This document shows, one piece after another, positions 8,680-17,742 of a stretch of DNA of 64,000 bases (the stretch's first letter is position 1; each line of letters opens with the position of its first letter). The DNA is from Cytophagales bacterium. GTDB lineage: Bacteria; Bacteroidota; Bacteroidia; Cytophagales; Spirosomataceae. The translations under genes were made by a program, and so were the position numbers. The notes under the pieces are model-generated. The model was not told the DNA's origin. It made no database searches and worked only from the letters and a program-made list of their open reading frames with translations. Where the stretch lies: assembly GCA_013298125.1 (NCBI GenBank), contig JAAFJP010000028.1, forward strand, positions 22,475-86,474, in the 5' to 3' direction.

Positions 8680-9753
8680 ATGTTTGCTCAATTACATCAC
8701 CCTCATCAGACCCTCAAAGGCGAAACATTAGACCAATACCTCACAATGGGTTGGTTTAGGATGGGGCAAACTATTTTTACGACTAATTTCCTGAAATATA
8801 ACGGACAAATATTCAGTGCTATCTGGCTCAGGATTGATTTAACGACCTTTTTGCCCAGTAAAACCCAACAAAAACTTGCGAAACTCAATGCTAAATTTAA
8901 GGTAGAAATCAAGCCTTTGACCGACCTTAGCCCTGAACATTTAATCCTCTATAACAAATATCGAACTTCCGTTTCTTTCGATGCTCCCGAGTCCCTGCAT
9001 CATGTCTTGTACGAAGACAGTTTCAACGATTTTTTTGAGTCTCAACAGGTTTGTATTTATGACAAAGATAAACTCATTGCTTGTGGGATTTTTGATGTGG
9101 GACAAGATGCTTCAATGGGTATTGTCTGTTTTTATGACCCTGATTATCAGAAACATAGCCTTGGGAAATATTTGATGTTGCAGAAAATAAATTTCTCAAA
9201 ACAACAAGGTATGAGCTATTTTTACCCAGGGTATTTTGCTCCTAATCATTCGGTTTTTGACTATAAATTAGAACTCTCTAAAACCTCTCTCGAATTTTTT
9301 GAAATCAAAAATAATCTTTGGAAACCCTTTGAGGAATATGAGTATGAAGAAACGCCTTTGGCAGAAATGACGCAAAAATTAGAGGAACTTTCCGTATGCC
9401 TGACCCAACGAAATTTTGAACATTCTATCCTCAAATACGAGTATTTTGATACCGAACTTAACGATTCAATGAGAGGAGCTGGACTTTTGGATTTCCCCAT
9501 ATTTTTGCACTGTTTTGAGCGAAATACGAACAAATCTAATCCTGTAATTGTCTATGACATCATCTCTCGGCATTATCATTTAGTCATTTGTGATGTCGCT
9601 TACACGCTTAATAATCAGGTGTTTAAGGTTGATTATTATACTCAAAATGTTATAATGATGACTCAACATCTCTTCGCAACCGAGTCGGCGGAGGCAATGG
9701 CTTTGGTAGCTTCGAGGTCATTGTTGAAAGTGGCGGGAGTATTGAATATTTAA
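8680..9753 (+). CDS. ATE/Bpt-like aminoacyl-tRNA-protein transferase homologue
   Basis: 357 residues. The N-terminal segment (GWFRMGQTIFTTNFLKYNG then FSAIWLRIDLTTFLPSKTQQ, about 23-68) aligns by eye with the ATE_N domain of arginyl/leucyl-tRNA-protein transferases. The following part (KLIACGIFDVG, CFYDPDYQKHSLGKYLML, GMSYFYPGYFAP, FDYKLEL) carries the main ATE_C motifs. The family moves Arg or Leu from tRNA to protein N-termini as an N-degron signal. The cysteine cluster expected in ATE_N is absent here. The C-terminal about 120 residues (from ETPLAEM) extend beyond the normal family core and are unrecognised. There is no neighbouring ClpS or ClpA. Confidence 0.72.
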   Translation: MFAQLHHPHQTLKGETLDQYLTMGWFRMGQTIFTTNFLKYNGQIFSAIWLRIDLTTFLPSKTQQKLAKLNAKFKVEIKPLTDLSPEHLILYNKYRTSVSFDAPESLHHVLYEDSFNDFFESQQVCIYDKDKLIACGIFDVGQDASMGIVCFYDPDYQKHSLGKYLMLQKINFSKQQGMSYFYPGYFAPNHSVFDYKLELSKTSLEFFEIKNNLWKPFEEYEYEETPLAEMTQKLEELSVCLTQRNFEHSILKYEYFDTELNDSMRGAGLLDFPIFLHCFERNTNKSNPVIVYDIISRHYHLVICDVAYTLNNQVFKVDYYTQNVIMMTQHLFATESAEAMALVASRSLLKVAGVLNI

Positions 9754-9775
9754 GGTGAAACGATTGATTTTTTTG

Positions 9776-9783
9776 TAGATTTG
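9776..9783 (+). promoter_or_regulatory. Candidate -7 promoter box TAGATTTG
   Basis: Exact match to TAnnTTTG, 28 bases upstream of the ATG of the lipoprotein/gldG unit. No TTG at the -33 position was found, so this rests on one element only. Confidence 0.35.
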
Positions 9784-9811
9784 TGTAGAAATAATTAAAT
9801 CTAAACATCTT

Positions 9812-10420
9812 ATGAAAACTAAAACTCTTTTTCGTAATACCCTAAGCGGTCTTATTCTTGCTATCTCTTTTTGGGGTTGCCAAACTATTGACTTGGAAGA
9901 AGAACTTTATAATACTACCTATGAAAAATTTCATGGTAAATATAAAATTGTTCGTTGTACTTCTGATAAACCTGTTGATATAAATTTAGATGGTTTAGCA
10001 TCAACTGAAATAGACAAAGAAATTCCAGACTTAGAATATTCTTATCTTTCATTACGTATTCTAAAAAGAACTTTACCAATTGGGGATGGGAGTTATGTTT
10101 TTGAAATGGGTTGGCAAGAACAATTATTTGTTAATGGAATACAACCCGAAGAATATAAACCTGAAAAGCACTATTCATTTAGTTACGCAAATCAATTTTC
10201 AGTTTGTCGTTGTACTTTTTCTTCCGATTTTAAAAAAATTAATGTTAAAAAATATTCAGATTATGACATCAACGAATATAGGTGGGTTTTGCCAGAATCT
10301 GTAATAGTTAGAAATGATGGATTGATTGAAGTGATTTTTACAAAAAGACTTTATACAAGCAAAGGAGTTCAAAGCGTTAGAATAACAACTCTTTATGAGC
10401 GTTTCACTAAAAAAGCATAG
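9812..10420 (+). CDS. Lipoprotein, unknown
   Basis: 202 residues with a lipoprotein signal (hydrophobic 9-21, Cys23 in SFWGC). The mature part is beta-rich and has no recognised domain; the C-terminal third contains a repeated basic/aromatic pattern. It lies 23 bp upstream of gldG on the same strand and is probably cotranscribed with it. That place is often taken by gldF, the permease partner, which this protein does not resemble. Confidence 0.7.
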   Translation: MKTKTLFRNTLSGLILAISFWGCQTIDLEEELYNTTYEKFHGKYKIVRCTSDKPVDINLDGLASTEIDKEIPDLEYSYLSLRILKRTLPIGDGSYVFEMGWQEQLFVNGIQPEEYKPEKHYSFSYANQFSVCRCTFSSDFKKINVKKYSDYDINEYRWVLPESVIVRNDGLIEVIFTKRLYTSKGVQSVRITTLYERFTKKA

Positions 10421-10443
10421 TTTTCCATTGCATTACAACCATA

Positions 10444-12105
10444 ATGAAAAATAAACTAATCCAAATTCTTCTCGTAGTAGCTGCCGTTATTGGCTTGAAT
10501 GTCCTTGCTAACCGCTTTTTTTTCAGAATTGACCTTACCGAAGAGAAACGTTTTACCATTAATGAAGCCACCAAAAACCTCCTCCAAAACCTTGATGATG
10601 AGGTGTATATAAAGGTGTATCTCACGGGCAAGGGCATCCCTGCAGGCTTCAAACGCCTTGAAAATGCCGTGCGGGAGACTTTGGATGAGTTTCAGATTCA
10701 TGGTGGTACAAAAATAAAATATGCCTTCATTGACCTTAATACTGAAATCAAAGACGAAGCCGCCCGTAATGAGAAGATTATAGAATTGGCTAAAAAAGGT
10801 ATTCCACCTACCAACGTAACGGCAAAAGAAGATGGTCGCCAGACGAAGATTTTGGTTGTGCCAGGGGCGGTAATTTCGTACAAAGACAAAGAAATTGCTA
10901 CGCTTTTGTTGAAGGGAAATAAAATGGCTTCACCCCAAGAAATCCTCAATCAGTCGTATGAGGGCGTGGAATTTCAGTTAGCCTCTACTATCAAAACCAT
11001 TACAGCATCTCAGAAAAAGAAGATTGGTATTTTTGTTAATTATTCAAGACTCCCTGCCGTCAATCAGTTGGATTTGATTGGGGCTATGAAGAAAAATTAC
11101 GAACTCTATCCCGTCGATTTACGTCAGTCTCCTACATTGGATGGGTTGGACGGTATCTTAGTCATGAAACCCGACCAGATGTTTAATGATGAGGATAAAT
11201 ACAAAATCGACCAGTTTATTATTAATGGTGGCAAAGCCCTATTTTTCATTGATGCCGTCAAGGTTGATTCTGTTGCGAGAGAAGGAAATATGGCTCAGGT
11301 ACAAAGTGTTGGGCTGGAAGATTTATTGTTTAAATACGGTGTACGTCTCAATCCAACCTTGATAAAAGATGCTCAGATGTGTGCCGCCATTCCTTTGGAC
11401 GTAGGTAATTTTGGGAATAAAGCCAAGATAGAACTCACACCATGGCAATATTATCCATTAATCAATACATTCGGTAAGTCACCCATTGTCAAGAACTTAG
11501 ATGCGGTTTACACCAAATATGCAGGAACATTAGACACCGTGCGAGCAAATGGAATCACGAAAACTCCTCTTTTGATGACATCTCAATACACGCAGATATT
11601 GAACGCACCCGCCATCATGAGCTATAATTTTGCCAATAAAGAATTAAAAGCGGAACAGTACAAAGCGGGCGTACAAACGGTTGGGGTTTTATTAGAAGGC
11701 AAATTTGAGTCCTTATTCAAAAACAGAATTTTACCCTCAGACCCACGGGCATCGACCTTCAAGTCAGAAGGGAAACCCTCTAAAATCGTGGTATGTTCAG
11801 ACGGAGATATTCCAGTTAATGATTTTGATAGAAAACAAAATACGCCTCTGCCTTTGGGTTTTGATAAATATTCGGGCAATACCTTTGCCAATAAAGATTT
11901 TGTGATGAACGCCATTGACTATCTTTTGGATGATAACGGAGTCATCACTGCCCGTAACAAAGAAATCGTATTACGCCCATTAGACAAGGTAGCCCTACAA
12001 GACGAACGGGAATATTGGCAAGGAATTAATTTGATTATTCCTGTGGTGGTGTTGGTATTGGCGGGTTTGTTGAAAGGTTTTTTGCGGAAGAGGAAGTATG
12101 CGTAG
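10444..12105 (+). CDS. gldG: GldG, gliding motility ABC-type transport component
   Basis: 553 residues. An N-terminal membrane helix (about 6-22, IQILLVVAAVIGLNVLANRF) is followed by the characteristic DLTEEKRFTINEATKNLL, a large extracytoplasmic GldG/ABC-type-uncharacterised-transport domain (to about 520), and a C-terminal helix (about 527-545) with a basic tail RKRKYA. GldG works with the permease GldF and ATPase GldA in Bacteroidota that glide. Here neither gldF nor gldA is adjacent. The gene ends at a strong bidirectional terminator shared with secA. Confidence 0.88.
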   Translation: MKNKLIQILLVVAAVIGLNVLANRFFFRIDLTEEKRFTINEATKNLLQNLDDEVYIKVYLTGKGIPAGFKRLENAVRETLDEFQIHGGTKIKYAFIDLNTEIKDEAARNEKIIELAKKGIPPTNVTAKEDGRQTKILVVPGAVISYKDKEIATLLLKGNKMASPQEILNQSYEGVEFQLASTIKTITASQKKKIGIFVNYSRLPAVNQLDLIGAMKKNYELYPVDLRQSPTLDGLDGILVMKPDQMFNDEDKYKIDQFIINGGKALFFIDAVKVDSVAREGNMAQVQSVGLEDLLFKYGVRLNPTLIKDAQMCAAIPLDVGNFGNKAKIELTPWQYYPLINTFGKSPIVKNLDAVYTKYAGTLDTVRANGITKTPLLMTSQYTQILNAPAIMSYNFANKELKAEQYKAGVQTVGVLLEGKFESLFKNRILPSDPRASTFKSEGKPSKIVVCSDGDIPVNDFDRKQNTPLPLGFDKYSGNTFANKDFVMNAIDYLLDDNGVITARNKEIVLRPLDKVALQDEREYWQGINLIIPVVVLVLAGLLKGFLRKRKYA

Positions 12106-12111
12106 GGAGAT

Positions 12112-12149
12112 AAAAAAGCCGTTTCAGACAATCTGAAACGGCTTTTTTT
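12112..12149. terminator. Bidirectional intrinsic terminator between gldG and secA
   Basis: Stem GCCGTTTCAGA / TCTGAAACGGC with a 3-base loop CAA, flanked by six A on the left and seven T on the right. The A-run/T-run pairing makes it work for both convergent genes. Confidence 0.92.
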
Positions 12150-12164
12150 ATCTCCAAAAATTCT

Positions 12165-15100
12165 CTACGCAATCACAATCGCTGTCCCTTTCTCAACGTC
12201 CTGTTCCACAGTTTTGTACTTGACATTTTCTTTCACAGAACCGTCTCTGTATTGAACTGTAACACGTTGATTTCTGTCGGCAATTTTCACGGCTTGACGT
12301 GGGGCTATTTTCTCAACTGTTCTGCCTGCACTTGGGTCGTGGTAGTCTTGTTCGTCGCCTCTGCCACCTGCCAAACCACCAATCAATGACGAAAGTGCAT
12401 CATCTTTTTGGGTTTGTAATTTTGGTTGTGGAGCTTGTCTTGCTTGTTGTTTTGGAGCTTGGGCTTCTTGAATTTCTGGCATATCGGCTTTCATCAAGAA
12501 ACTCACGGTGTCGATGTTGATTCTACTCAAAAAGCGTTCAAACAACTTCACGGCTTCAAATTTATAAATCAGCAAAGGGTCTTTTTGTTCGTAAGAAGCA
12601 TTTTGAACGGATTGTTTCAAATCGTCCATATCTCTCAAATGCTCTTTCCACTCTTGGTCAATCAAACTCAAAGCAATAGATTTCTCCATTTCTTGAATCA
12701 ATTTACGTCCGTTGGTATCAATCGTTTCCTTCGCCTCCGCATACATTTGCGACATCATATTTCCACTCACGATAGGCACTTGCATACCTGTATATCCGTG
12801 TGAGATTGCCTCTTTCGCAAAATTGACTACTTTATTCATCAATCCTTTGTTTTTGGCTTGGTAATGATTCTCGGCAGCTTCGTACAAACGGGTTGTACGT
12901 TGCTGGGTATTTAATTTAGAAATTTCTTCTCTCGAAAATGGAGGAATTATGCCTAATATTTCGATACAACGCAATTCCAATTCATCATAACTCGCATTAT
13001 TTTGGACTAATTCAGAACAAACGTCATAGGTATTATTGGCAATATCCAAAGCCAAACGTTCTCCGAAAAGGGCATTTTGACGACGTTTATAAATGGCATT
13101 TCTTTGGTAATTCATCACGTCATCGTATTCCAAAAGGCGTTTACGAATCCCAAAGTTATTTTCTTCTACTTTCTTCTGAGCTCTTTCTACCGAAGACGTA
13201 ATCATCGAATGTTGAATCACCTCGCCTTCTTCCATACCCATTCTATCCATGACCTTTGCGATACGGTCTGAACCAAATTTACGCATCAAATCATCTTCCA
13301 ACGAAAGGAAGAACTGGGTCGAACCCACATCTCCCTGACGACCCGAACGCCCACGCAACTGTCTGTCCACACGGCGAGATTCGTGTCTTTCCGTACCCAC
13401 AATCGCTAATCCACCCGCATTACGAGAATCTGGGGACAATTTAATATCCGTTCCACGACCTGCCATGTTGGTTGCAATCGTCACTTTTCCAGATTGTCCA
13501 GCCTCCGCCACGATGTCTGCCTCACGAGCGTGTTGCTTGGCATTCAGGACGTTATGTTGAATTTTACGGATGGATAACATTCTACTCAACAACTCAGAGT
13601 TATCAACCGAAGTCGTACCCACTAATACTGGACGACCATTATCCACTAATTCTTGAATTTCATCGGCAACGGCATTGTATTTTTCACGAACGGTTTTGTA
13701 AACTTTATCTTCGTGGTCAAATCTTGAAATTTTACGGTTGGTCGGAATTGTTACTACGTCCAATTTATAAATCGTCCAGAATTCACCCGCTTCCGTTTCC
13801 GCCGTACCCGTCATACCACATAATTTGTGATACATTCTGAAAAAGTTTTGGAGCGTAATCGTCGCATAGGTTTGCGTAGCATCTTCAATATTTACGCTTT
13901 CTTTGGCTTCAATGGCTTGGTGCAAACCGTCAGAATAACGACGACCTTCCATGATACGACCCGTTGATTCATCTACGATTTTCACTTTTCCATCGTTTTC
14001 GTCCACAATATATTCAACGTTTTTCTCGAACAAAGAATACGCTTTCAACAACTGGCTAACGGTATGGATTCTTTGGGTTTTGGCAGAATAATCACGAATG
14101 ATTGCCTCCTTCTGAATCAGTCTTTCTTGTTCGGTAATATCCGCTTTTTTCTCGATAGCATTCAAGTCAATTGAGAGGTCAGGAATCACGAAGAAATCAG
14201 GATTTTCGACCATACGAGTCATAAACCCTAAACCTTTTTCAGTCATTTCTACCTGATTATTTTTCTCTTCAATCGTGAACATCAAAGGAGCATCGGCTTC
14301 TGGCATCAATTTCTGATTTTCAGCCAAATAGATGTTCTCCGTCTCCTGCATGATTTGCTTGATACCCGTCTCAGAGAGGTATTTAATCACAGGGCGAGAT
14401 TTTGGAAAACCTCTAAAGGCACGGAATAAAGCCAATCCACCCGCTTTTTTATCACCAGCGGCAATCAGTTTTTTAGCTTCTACCAAGAAATCTTGTACTA
14501 ATTTTTTCTGTTGCTCCACCATGCGAGCCACCAAAGGATTGAAGGCATCAAACTCTTGTTCATCCCCACGAGCCATTGGTCCAGAGATAATCAAAGGTGT
14601 ACGAGCATCATCAATCAAAACCGAATCGACCTCATCGACCATCGCAAAATGGTGCTTGCGTTGTACTTGCTCTTCGGGTGTGCGAGCCATGTTGTCACGG
14701 AGATAATCGAAACCAAATTCGTTGTTCGTTCCGTAAGTAATATCCGCTAAATAAGCCTGACGGCGTTCGTCTGTATTAGGTTCGTGTTTGTCTATACAAT
14801 CAACGGTCAAACCATGAAATTCAAACAGTGGGGCATTCCATTCAGAGTCACGTTTTGCCAAATAATCATTGACCGTAACCAAGTGAACACCTTGTCCGCC
14901 AAGAGCATTGAGGTAGGAGGGAAGCGTCGAAACCAAAGTCTTTCCTTCACCCGTTGCCATCTCTGCAATTTTTCCTTGGTGTAACACCACGCCACCAATC
15001 AACTGCACGTCATAGTGAATCATATTCCACACAATTTCATTACCCGCTGCCATCCATTTGTTATGCCAAATGGCGGTTTCTCCTACGATTTCGACGTTTT

Positions 15101-15542
15101 TCTTTTTGGCAGCAATAAATTTATCATGCACCGTTGCGGTTACTTCTAATTTTTCATTCTCCGTAAAACGTCTTGCCGTTTCCTTCACGACGGCAAAGGC
15201 ACGTGGGAGAATTTCTAATAAAACAACTTCTAATTGTTTATTACGGTCAGTTCCAAGAGTATCAATTTGGTTGAAAATAGTTTCCTTAGCATCCACTGAC
15301 ATTTCAGGGTTGGCTTCGATTTCCATTTTCAAATCAGAAATATCTGCATCAATTTTTGCAAGATTCTTTTTGATAATTTCTTTTAACTCAGCGGTTTGTT
15401 GGCGGAGTTGTTCGTCAGAGAGGTTACGTAATTTTGAATATTCGGCATTGGTTTTCTCAACGTAAGGCATCAATTCTTTGATGTCACGGTCAGACTTTGT
15501 GCCAAACATTTTGGTAACGGCTTTGGTGATGTAATTTATCAT
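12165..15542 (-). CDS. secA: Preprotein translocase ATPase SecA
   Basis: 1125 residues from the ATG at 15542 (MINYITKAVTKMFG). An upstream in-frame ATG at 15584 would add 14 residues not seen in SecA. Visible motifs are the Walker A region GEGKTL, the DEAD-type box VDEVDSVLIDDARTPLIISGP, TSVDNSELLS, ATNMAGRGTDI and the HERRESRR-like DRQLRGRSGRQGD. It drives Sec-dependent export at the inner membrane. An insert of about 130 residues follows the DEVD box (ARMVEQQKKLVQDFL onward), which is typical of long Bacteroidota SecA. The C-terminus ends in GTAIVIA with no CxCxSG zinc finger. It is convergent with gldG. Confidence 0.97.
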   Translation of the reverse strand: MINYITKAVTKMFGTKSDRDIKELMPYVEKTNAEYSKLRNLSDEQLRQQTAELKEIIKKNLAKIDADISDLKMEIEANPEMSVDAKETIFNQIDTLGTDRNKQLEVVLLEILPRAFAVVKETARRFTENEKLEVTATVHDKFIAAKKKNVEIVGETAIWHNKWMAAGNEIVWNMIHYDVQLIGGVVLHQGKIAEMATGEGKTLVSTLPSYLNALGGQGVHLVTVNDYLAKRDSEWNAPLFEFHGLTVDCIDKHEPNTDERRQAYLADITYGTNNEFGFDYLRDNMARTPEEQVQRKHHFAMVDEVDSVLIDDARTPLIISGPMARGDEQEFDAFNPLVARMVEQQKKLVQDFLVEAKKLIAAGDKKAGGLALFRAFRGFPKSRPVIKYLSETGIKQIMQETENIYLAENQKLMPEADAPLMFTIEEKNNQVEMTEKGLGFMTRMVENPDFFVIPDLSIDLNAIEKKADITEQERLIQKEAIIRDYSAKTQRIHTVSQLLKAYSLFEKNVEYIVDENDGKVKIVDESTGRIMEGRRYSDGLHQAIEAKESVNIEDATQTYATITLQNFFRMYHKLCGMTGTAETEAGEFWTIYKLDVVTIPTNRKISRFDHEDKVYKTVREKYNAVADEIQELVDNGRPVLVGTTSVDNSELLSRMLSIRKIQHNVLNAKQHAREADIVAEAGQSGKVTIATNMAGRGTDIKLSPDSRNAGGLAIVGTERHESRRVDRQLRGRSGRQGDVGSTQFFLSLEDDLMRKFGSDRIAKVMDRMGMEEGEVIQHSMITSSVERAQKKVEENNFGIRKRLLEYDDVMNYQRNAIYKRRQNALFGERLALDIANNTYDVCSELVQNNASYDELELRCIEILGIIPPFSREEISKLNTQQRTTRLYEAAENHYQAKNKGLMNKVVNFAKEAISHGYTGMQVPIVSGNMMSQMYAEAKETIDTNGRKLIQEMEKSIALSLIDQEWKEHLRDMDDLKQSVQNASYEQKDPLLIYKFEAVKLFERFLSRINIDTVSFLMKADMPEIQEAQAPKQQARQAPQPKLQTQKDDALSSLIGGLAGGRGDEQDYHDPSAGRTVEKIAPRQAVKIADRNQRVTVQYRDGSVKENVKYKTVEQDVEKGTAIVIA

Positions 15543-15621
15543 TATACTGGGTTTTGTGCTAATTATGAAAACTGATGCAACCAATTGAGAGGTTTGCCCG
15601 TCTTTAAAATGAAAATACTTG

Positions 15622-15629
15622 CAAATTTA
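15622..15629 (-). promoter_or_regulatory. Candidate secA -7 box (TAAATTTG)
   Basis: CAAATTTA on the + strand, about 80 bases upstream of the secA ATG. No -33 element at normal spacing. In the same 305-bp gap, TAATTTTG at 15771-15778 (+ strand) is a comparable weak candidate for the SDR gene. Confidence 0.3.
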
Positions 15630-15847
15630 GTTCATTCAGATGAATTTATTTTAAAGGTTTTGGATTTTAAAACGGTCAATGACAATAGAACTTGCGATAA
15701 ACAGACAAATAGGATAATGCAAACCCGTGGTCTCGTAGACGCTTAGCTGTTCCTACGGATATTATCATAATAATTTTGGGCATACTCTAAAGGTTTTAAA
15801 CTGAGTAATTGCTACCTTGCATCTTTTATCACTCATCAATTTAAACC

Positions 15848-16615
15848 ATGAACGCAAATCAAATTTTTAGCCTCGAAGGTAAAGTCGCACTTATTACAGG
15901 GGCATCAAAAGGAATAGGAGAAGCCATTGCAAGATTTTATGCCGCTTGTGGAGCAAAAGTCATTATCAACTCTCGTAAACAAGAAGAATTAGATAAAGTA
16001 GCCGAAGACATCCGCTCTCAGGGAGGCGAATGTACAGGTATAGCCGCCAATGCAGGAGACATCGCAGGGTGCAAAGCCTTAATCGAAAAAGCCGTAGAAT
16101 TATACGGAGGAATAGATGTTTTGGTCAATAATGCCGCTACGAATCCTGTTTATGGTCCAGTTTTGAATGCTGAGGAATGGGCATTTGATAAGATTATGAA
16201 TATCAACGTAAAAGCCCCTTTTGAATTGAGCAAAATGGTGCATCCTATCATGAAACAACGTGGAGGAGGTTCGGTTATCAATATCAGCTCTATTGCAGGT
16301 ATCACCCCAGACCCAGGTTTGGGTTTGTATTCAGTATCAAAAGCGGCTTTGAATATGCTCACAAAAGTGACTGCAAAAGAATGGGGCGTTGATGGTATTA
16401 GAGTAAACTCAATCTGCCCAGGTTTAATCAAAACTAAGTTTTCGGAAGCCCTTTGGCAAAACGAGAACATACTAAATCATTTTGTAAAAAAACTTCCCAT
16501 CGCCCGTATGGGAACAGTAGAAGAAATTGCAGGATTAGCTCTTTTCTTAGCCTCTGAGGCATCAGGGTATTGTACAGGGGGCGTTTATACTGCCGATGGT
16601 GGGACTACGATTTAG
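15848..16615 (+). CDS. Short-chain dehydrogenase/reductase
   Basis: 255 residues, classical SDR. The cofactor motif TGASKGIG (17-24), NNAAT (94-98), the Ser147/Ser148 region NISSIAG and the catalytic Tyr161-x3-Lys165 (YSVSK) are all present. The ending (SEASGYCTGGVYTADGGTTI) is the family's C-terminal pattern. Arg43 after the second strand (NSRK) favours NADP(H). The substrate is not identifiable. It is monocistronic by position, divergent from secA, and followed by a terminator. Confidence 0.9.
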   Translation: MNANQIFSLEGKVALITGASKGIGEAIARFYAACGAKVIINSRKQEELDKVAEDIRSQGGECTGIAANAGDIAGCKALIEKAVELYGGIDVLVNNAATNPVYGPVLNAEEWAFDKIMNINVKAPFELSKMVHPIMKQRGGGSVINISSIAGITPDPGLGLYSVSKAALNMLTKVTAKEWGVDGIRVNSICPGLIKTKFSEALWQNENILNHFVKKLPIARMGTVEEIAGLALFLASEASGYCTGGVYTADGGTTI

Positions 16616-16742
16616 TTTTATGAGTAGGCAGTAAAATTTAGTTTGCAGTAGGCAGTATGCGAAAATATCTAAGTATTTACAATACGATAGTTAGGTATGA
16701 ATTTAGACAAATCTAACCTTTTTTTACTAAATACTTAAAATC

Positions 16743-16780
16743 AAAAAAGCCTCTTCAAAATCAATTGGAGAGGCTTTTTT
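16743..16780. terminator. Intrinsic terminator after the SDR gene
   Basis: Stem AAAAAAGCCTCT / AGAGGCTTTTTT around a 14-base loop that itself can pair weakly. The A-run and T-run allow use in either direction; it lies about 128 bases after the SDR stop. Confidence 0.8.
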
Positions 16781-16800
16781 GCGTAGCAAAAAATGGTTCT

Positions 16801-17035
16801 CTGACAGTTTTTGTGGATAAACATCGTAGGGGCGGTATTGCATACGCCCTCGGACGAAATGGGCGTATGCGATACCAATGCTGTCAATTTAAGAAATCTG
16901 CCCGACTAACGCTGGTAGGGTTTTGAACCCTACCAGCGTTCAAACGGGTTTTTTAAATATATTTTGACAAAAGTAAATCCTTAAGTTGACAGCATTGGTA
17001 TGCGATACGCCCCTACCACAAAAATTGTCAGACTA
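16801..17035. repeat. Nested composite palindrome of about 235 bp
   Basis: The 428-bp gap between the SDR and CBM48 genes is filled by nested inverted repeats. Outer arms: TCTGACAGTTTTTGTGG on the left and its near complement ending at 17035. The 33-base block 16861-16893 is an inverted near-copy of 16984-17016. Within the left part, GTATTGCATACGCCC (16835-16849) pairs with 16861-16875 around a spacer holding GGACGAA. At the centre, AACGCTGGTAGGGTT (16908-16922), loop TTG, and its exact complement (to 16940) form the same 15-3-15 hairpin type as 4494-4526. No ORF or known element is present. Confidence 0.8.
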
Positions 17036-17043
17036 CCAAAATT

Positions 17044-17346
17044 TTAAAGCACCACTACTGAATTCTCATCAACCGATACACCGCTTGGCACATACTTATC
17101 TGCCGCTTCGTCATTAATCCACACGTCGTTATCTACTAAATAACGGAACGCAAATTCTTTCCCTTTTTCTAATTCAACTGATGCTTTGAAAGCACCGTCT
17201 TTCTGCTTTTTCAAAGCCGTTGGATTCCACTCGTTGAAATCTCCTAACAAACTCACTGATTTTGCACCATTTACCGCATCTGCAGATACTTCAAATGTTA
17301 CTTTACAAACTGGTTTACTTTTAGAATACGTCTTGCTAATTGCCAT
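17044..17346 (-). CDS. Stand-alone CBM48/AMPK-type glycogen-binding domain protein
   Basis: 100 residues covering a single isoamylase N-terminal/CBM48 domain: KVTFEVSADAVNGAKSVSLLGDFNEWNP (about 18-45), DGAFKASVELEKGKEFAFRYLVDNDVWINDEAADKYV. The two Trp residues expected for glucan contact (Trp42 and Trp74) are kept. There is no signal peptide and no catalytic domain, so it is a cytosolic glucan-binding module or adaptor. No glycogen gene lies near. Such short proteins are common in Bacteroidota and their role is not established. Confidence 0.85.
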   Translation of the reverse strand: MAISKTYSKSKPVCKVTFEVSADAVNGAKSVSLLGDFNEWNPTALKKQKDGAFKASVELEKGKEFAFRYLVDNDVWINDEAADKYVPSGVSVDENSVVVL

Positions 17347-17742
17347 GATTGTTAATTGTTTAAGATTAGTTATTTATACTTAAAGATTAATTGCTAATGG
17401 TTTTTATATTGCAAATATTCAAAAAATATTTTTATAAATACCTAATAATCAATAGGTTAATTTATAATTTTATTGAAATATTTATATTTTATAAAATAAT
17501 AAGTAAAAATTAGTATATGAAAATATGAGAAATTATATTTTGATTTCGTTTCATATACCCCGATTAATTATAGAAACCCTATGACTTGAATGAGTATTTC
17601 TGTGAGCCATCATTATTGAAATTTACTACCCTGCCCTATGAGTATAATCACCCCATTTTATCATCTTATTAATAGATTCCACTTGAATAATTATATTTAA
17701 AGGATTATATTTACATAGATAATTTTGAAATACTTTAAAACA
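17347..17742. other. Intergenic region, AT-rich, divergent promoters expected
   Basis: 396 bp between divergent genes with very high A+T. It must hold promoters for the CBM48 gene and the cytochrome gene. TAATTTTG at 17720-17727 matches the -7 consensus but would leave a very short leader to the ATG at 17743 and has no -33 partner. No coding potential, repeats or RNA gene were recognised. Confidence 0.4.

Noticed and set aside
12299..15465. Several ORFs of 60-135 residues on the plus strand opposite secA
   Set aside because: They are antisense to a certain gene and lack any domain, signal or start context.
15543..15584. Upstream in-frame start for secA
   Set aside because: It would add MVASVFIISTKPSI, which does not belong to SecA; MINYITKAVTKMFG fits the family.
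17720..17727. TAATTTTG as promoter of the cytochrome gene
   Set aside because: It would leave a leader of less than ten bases to the ATG at 17743 and has no -33 partner.
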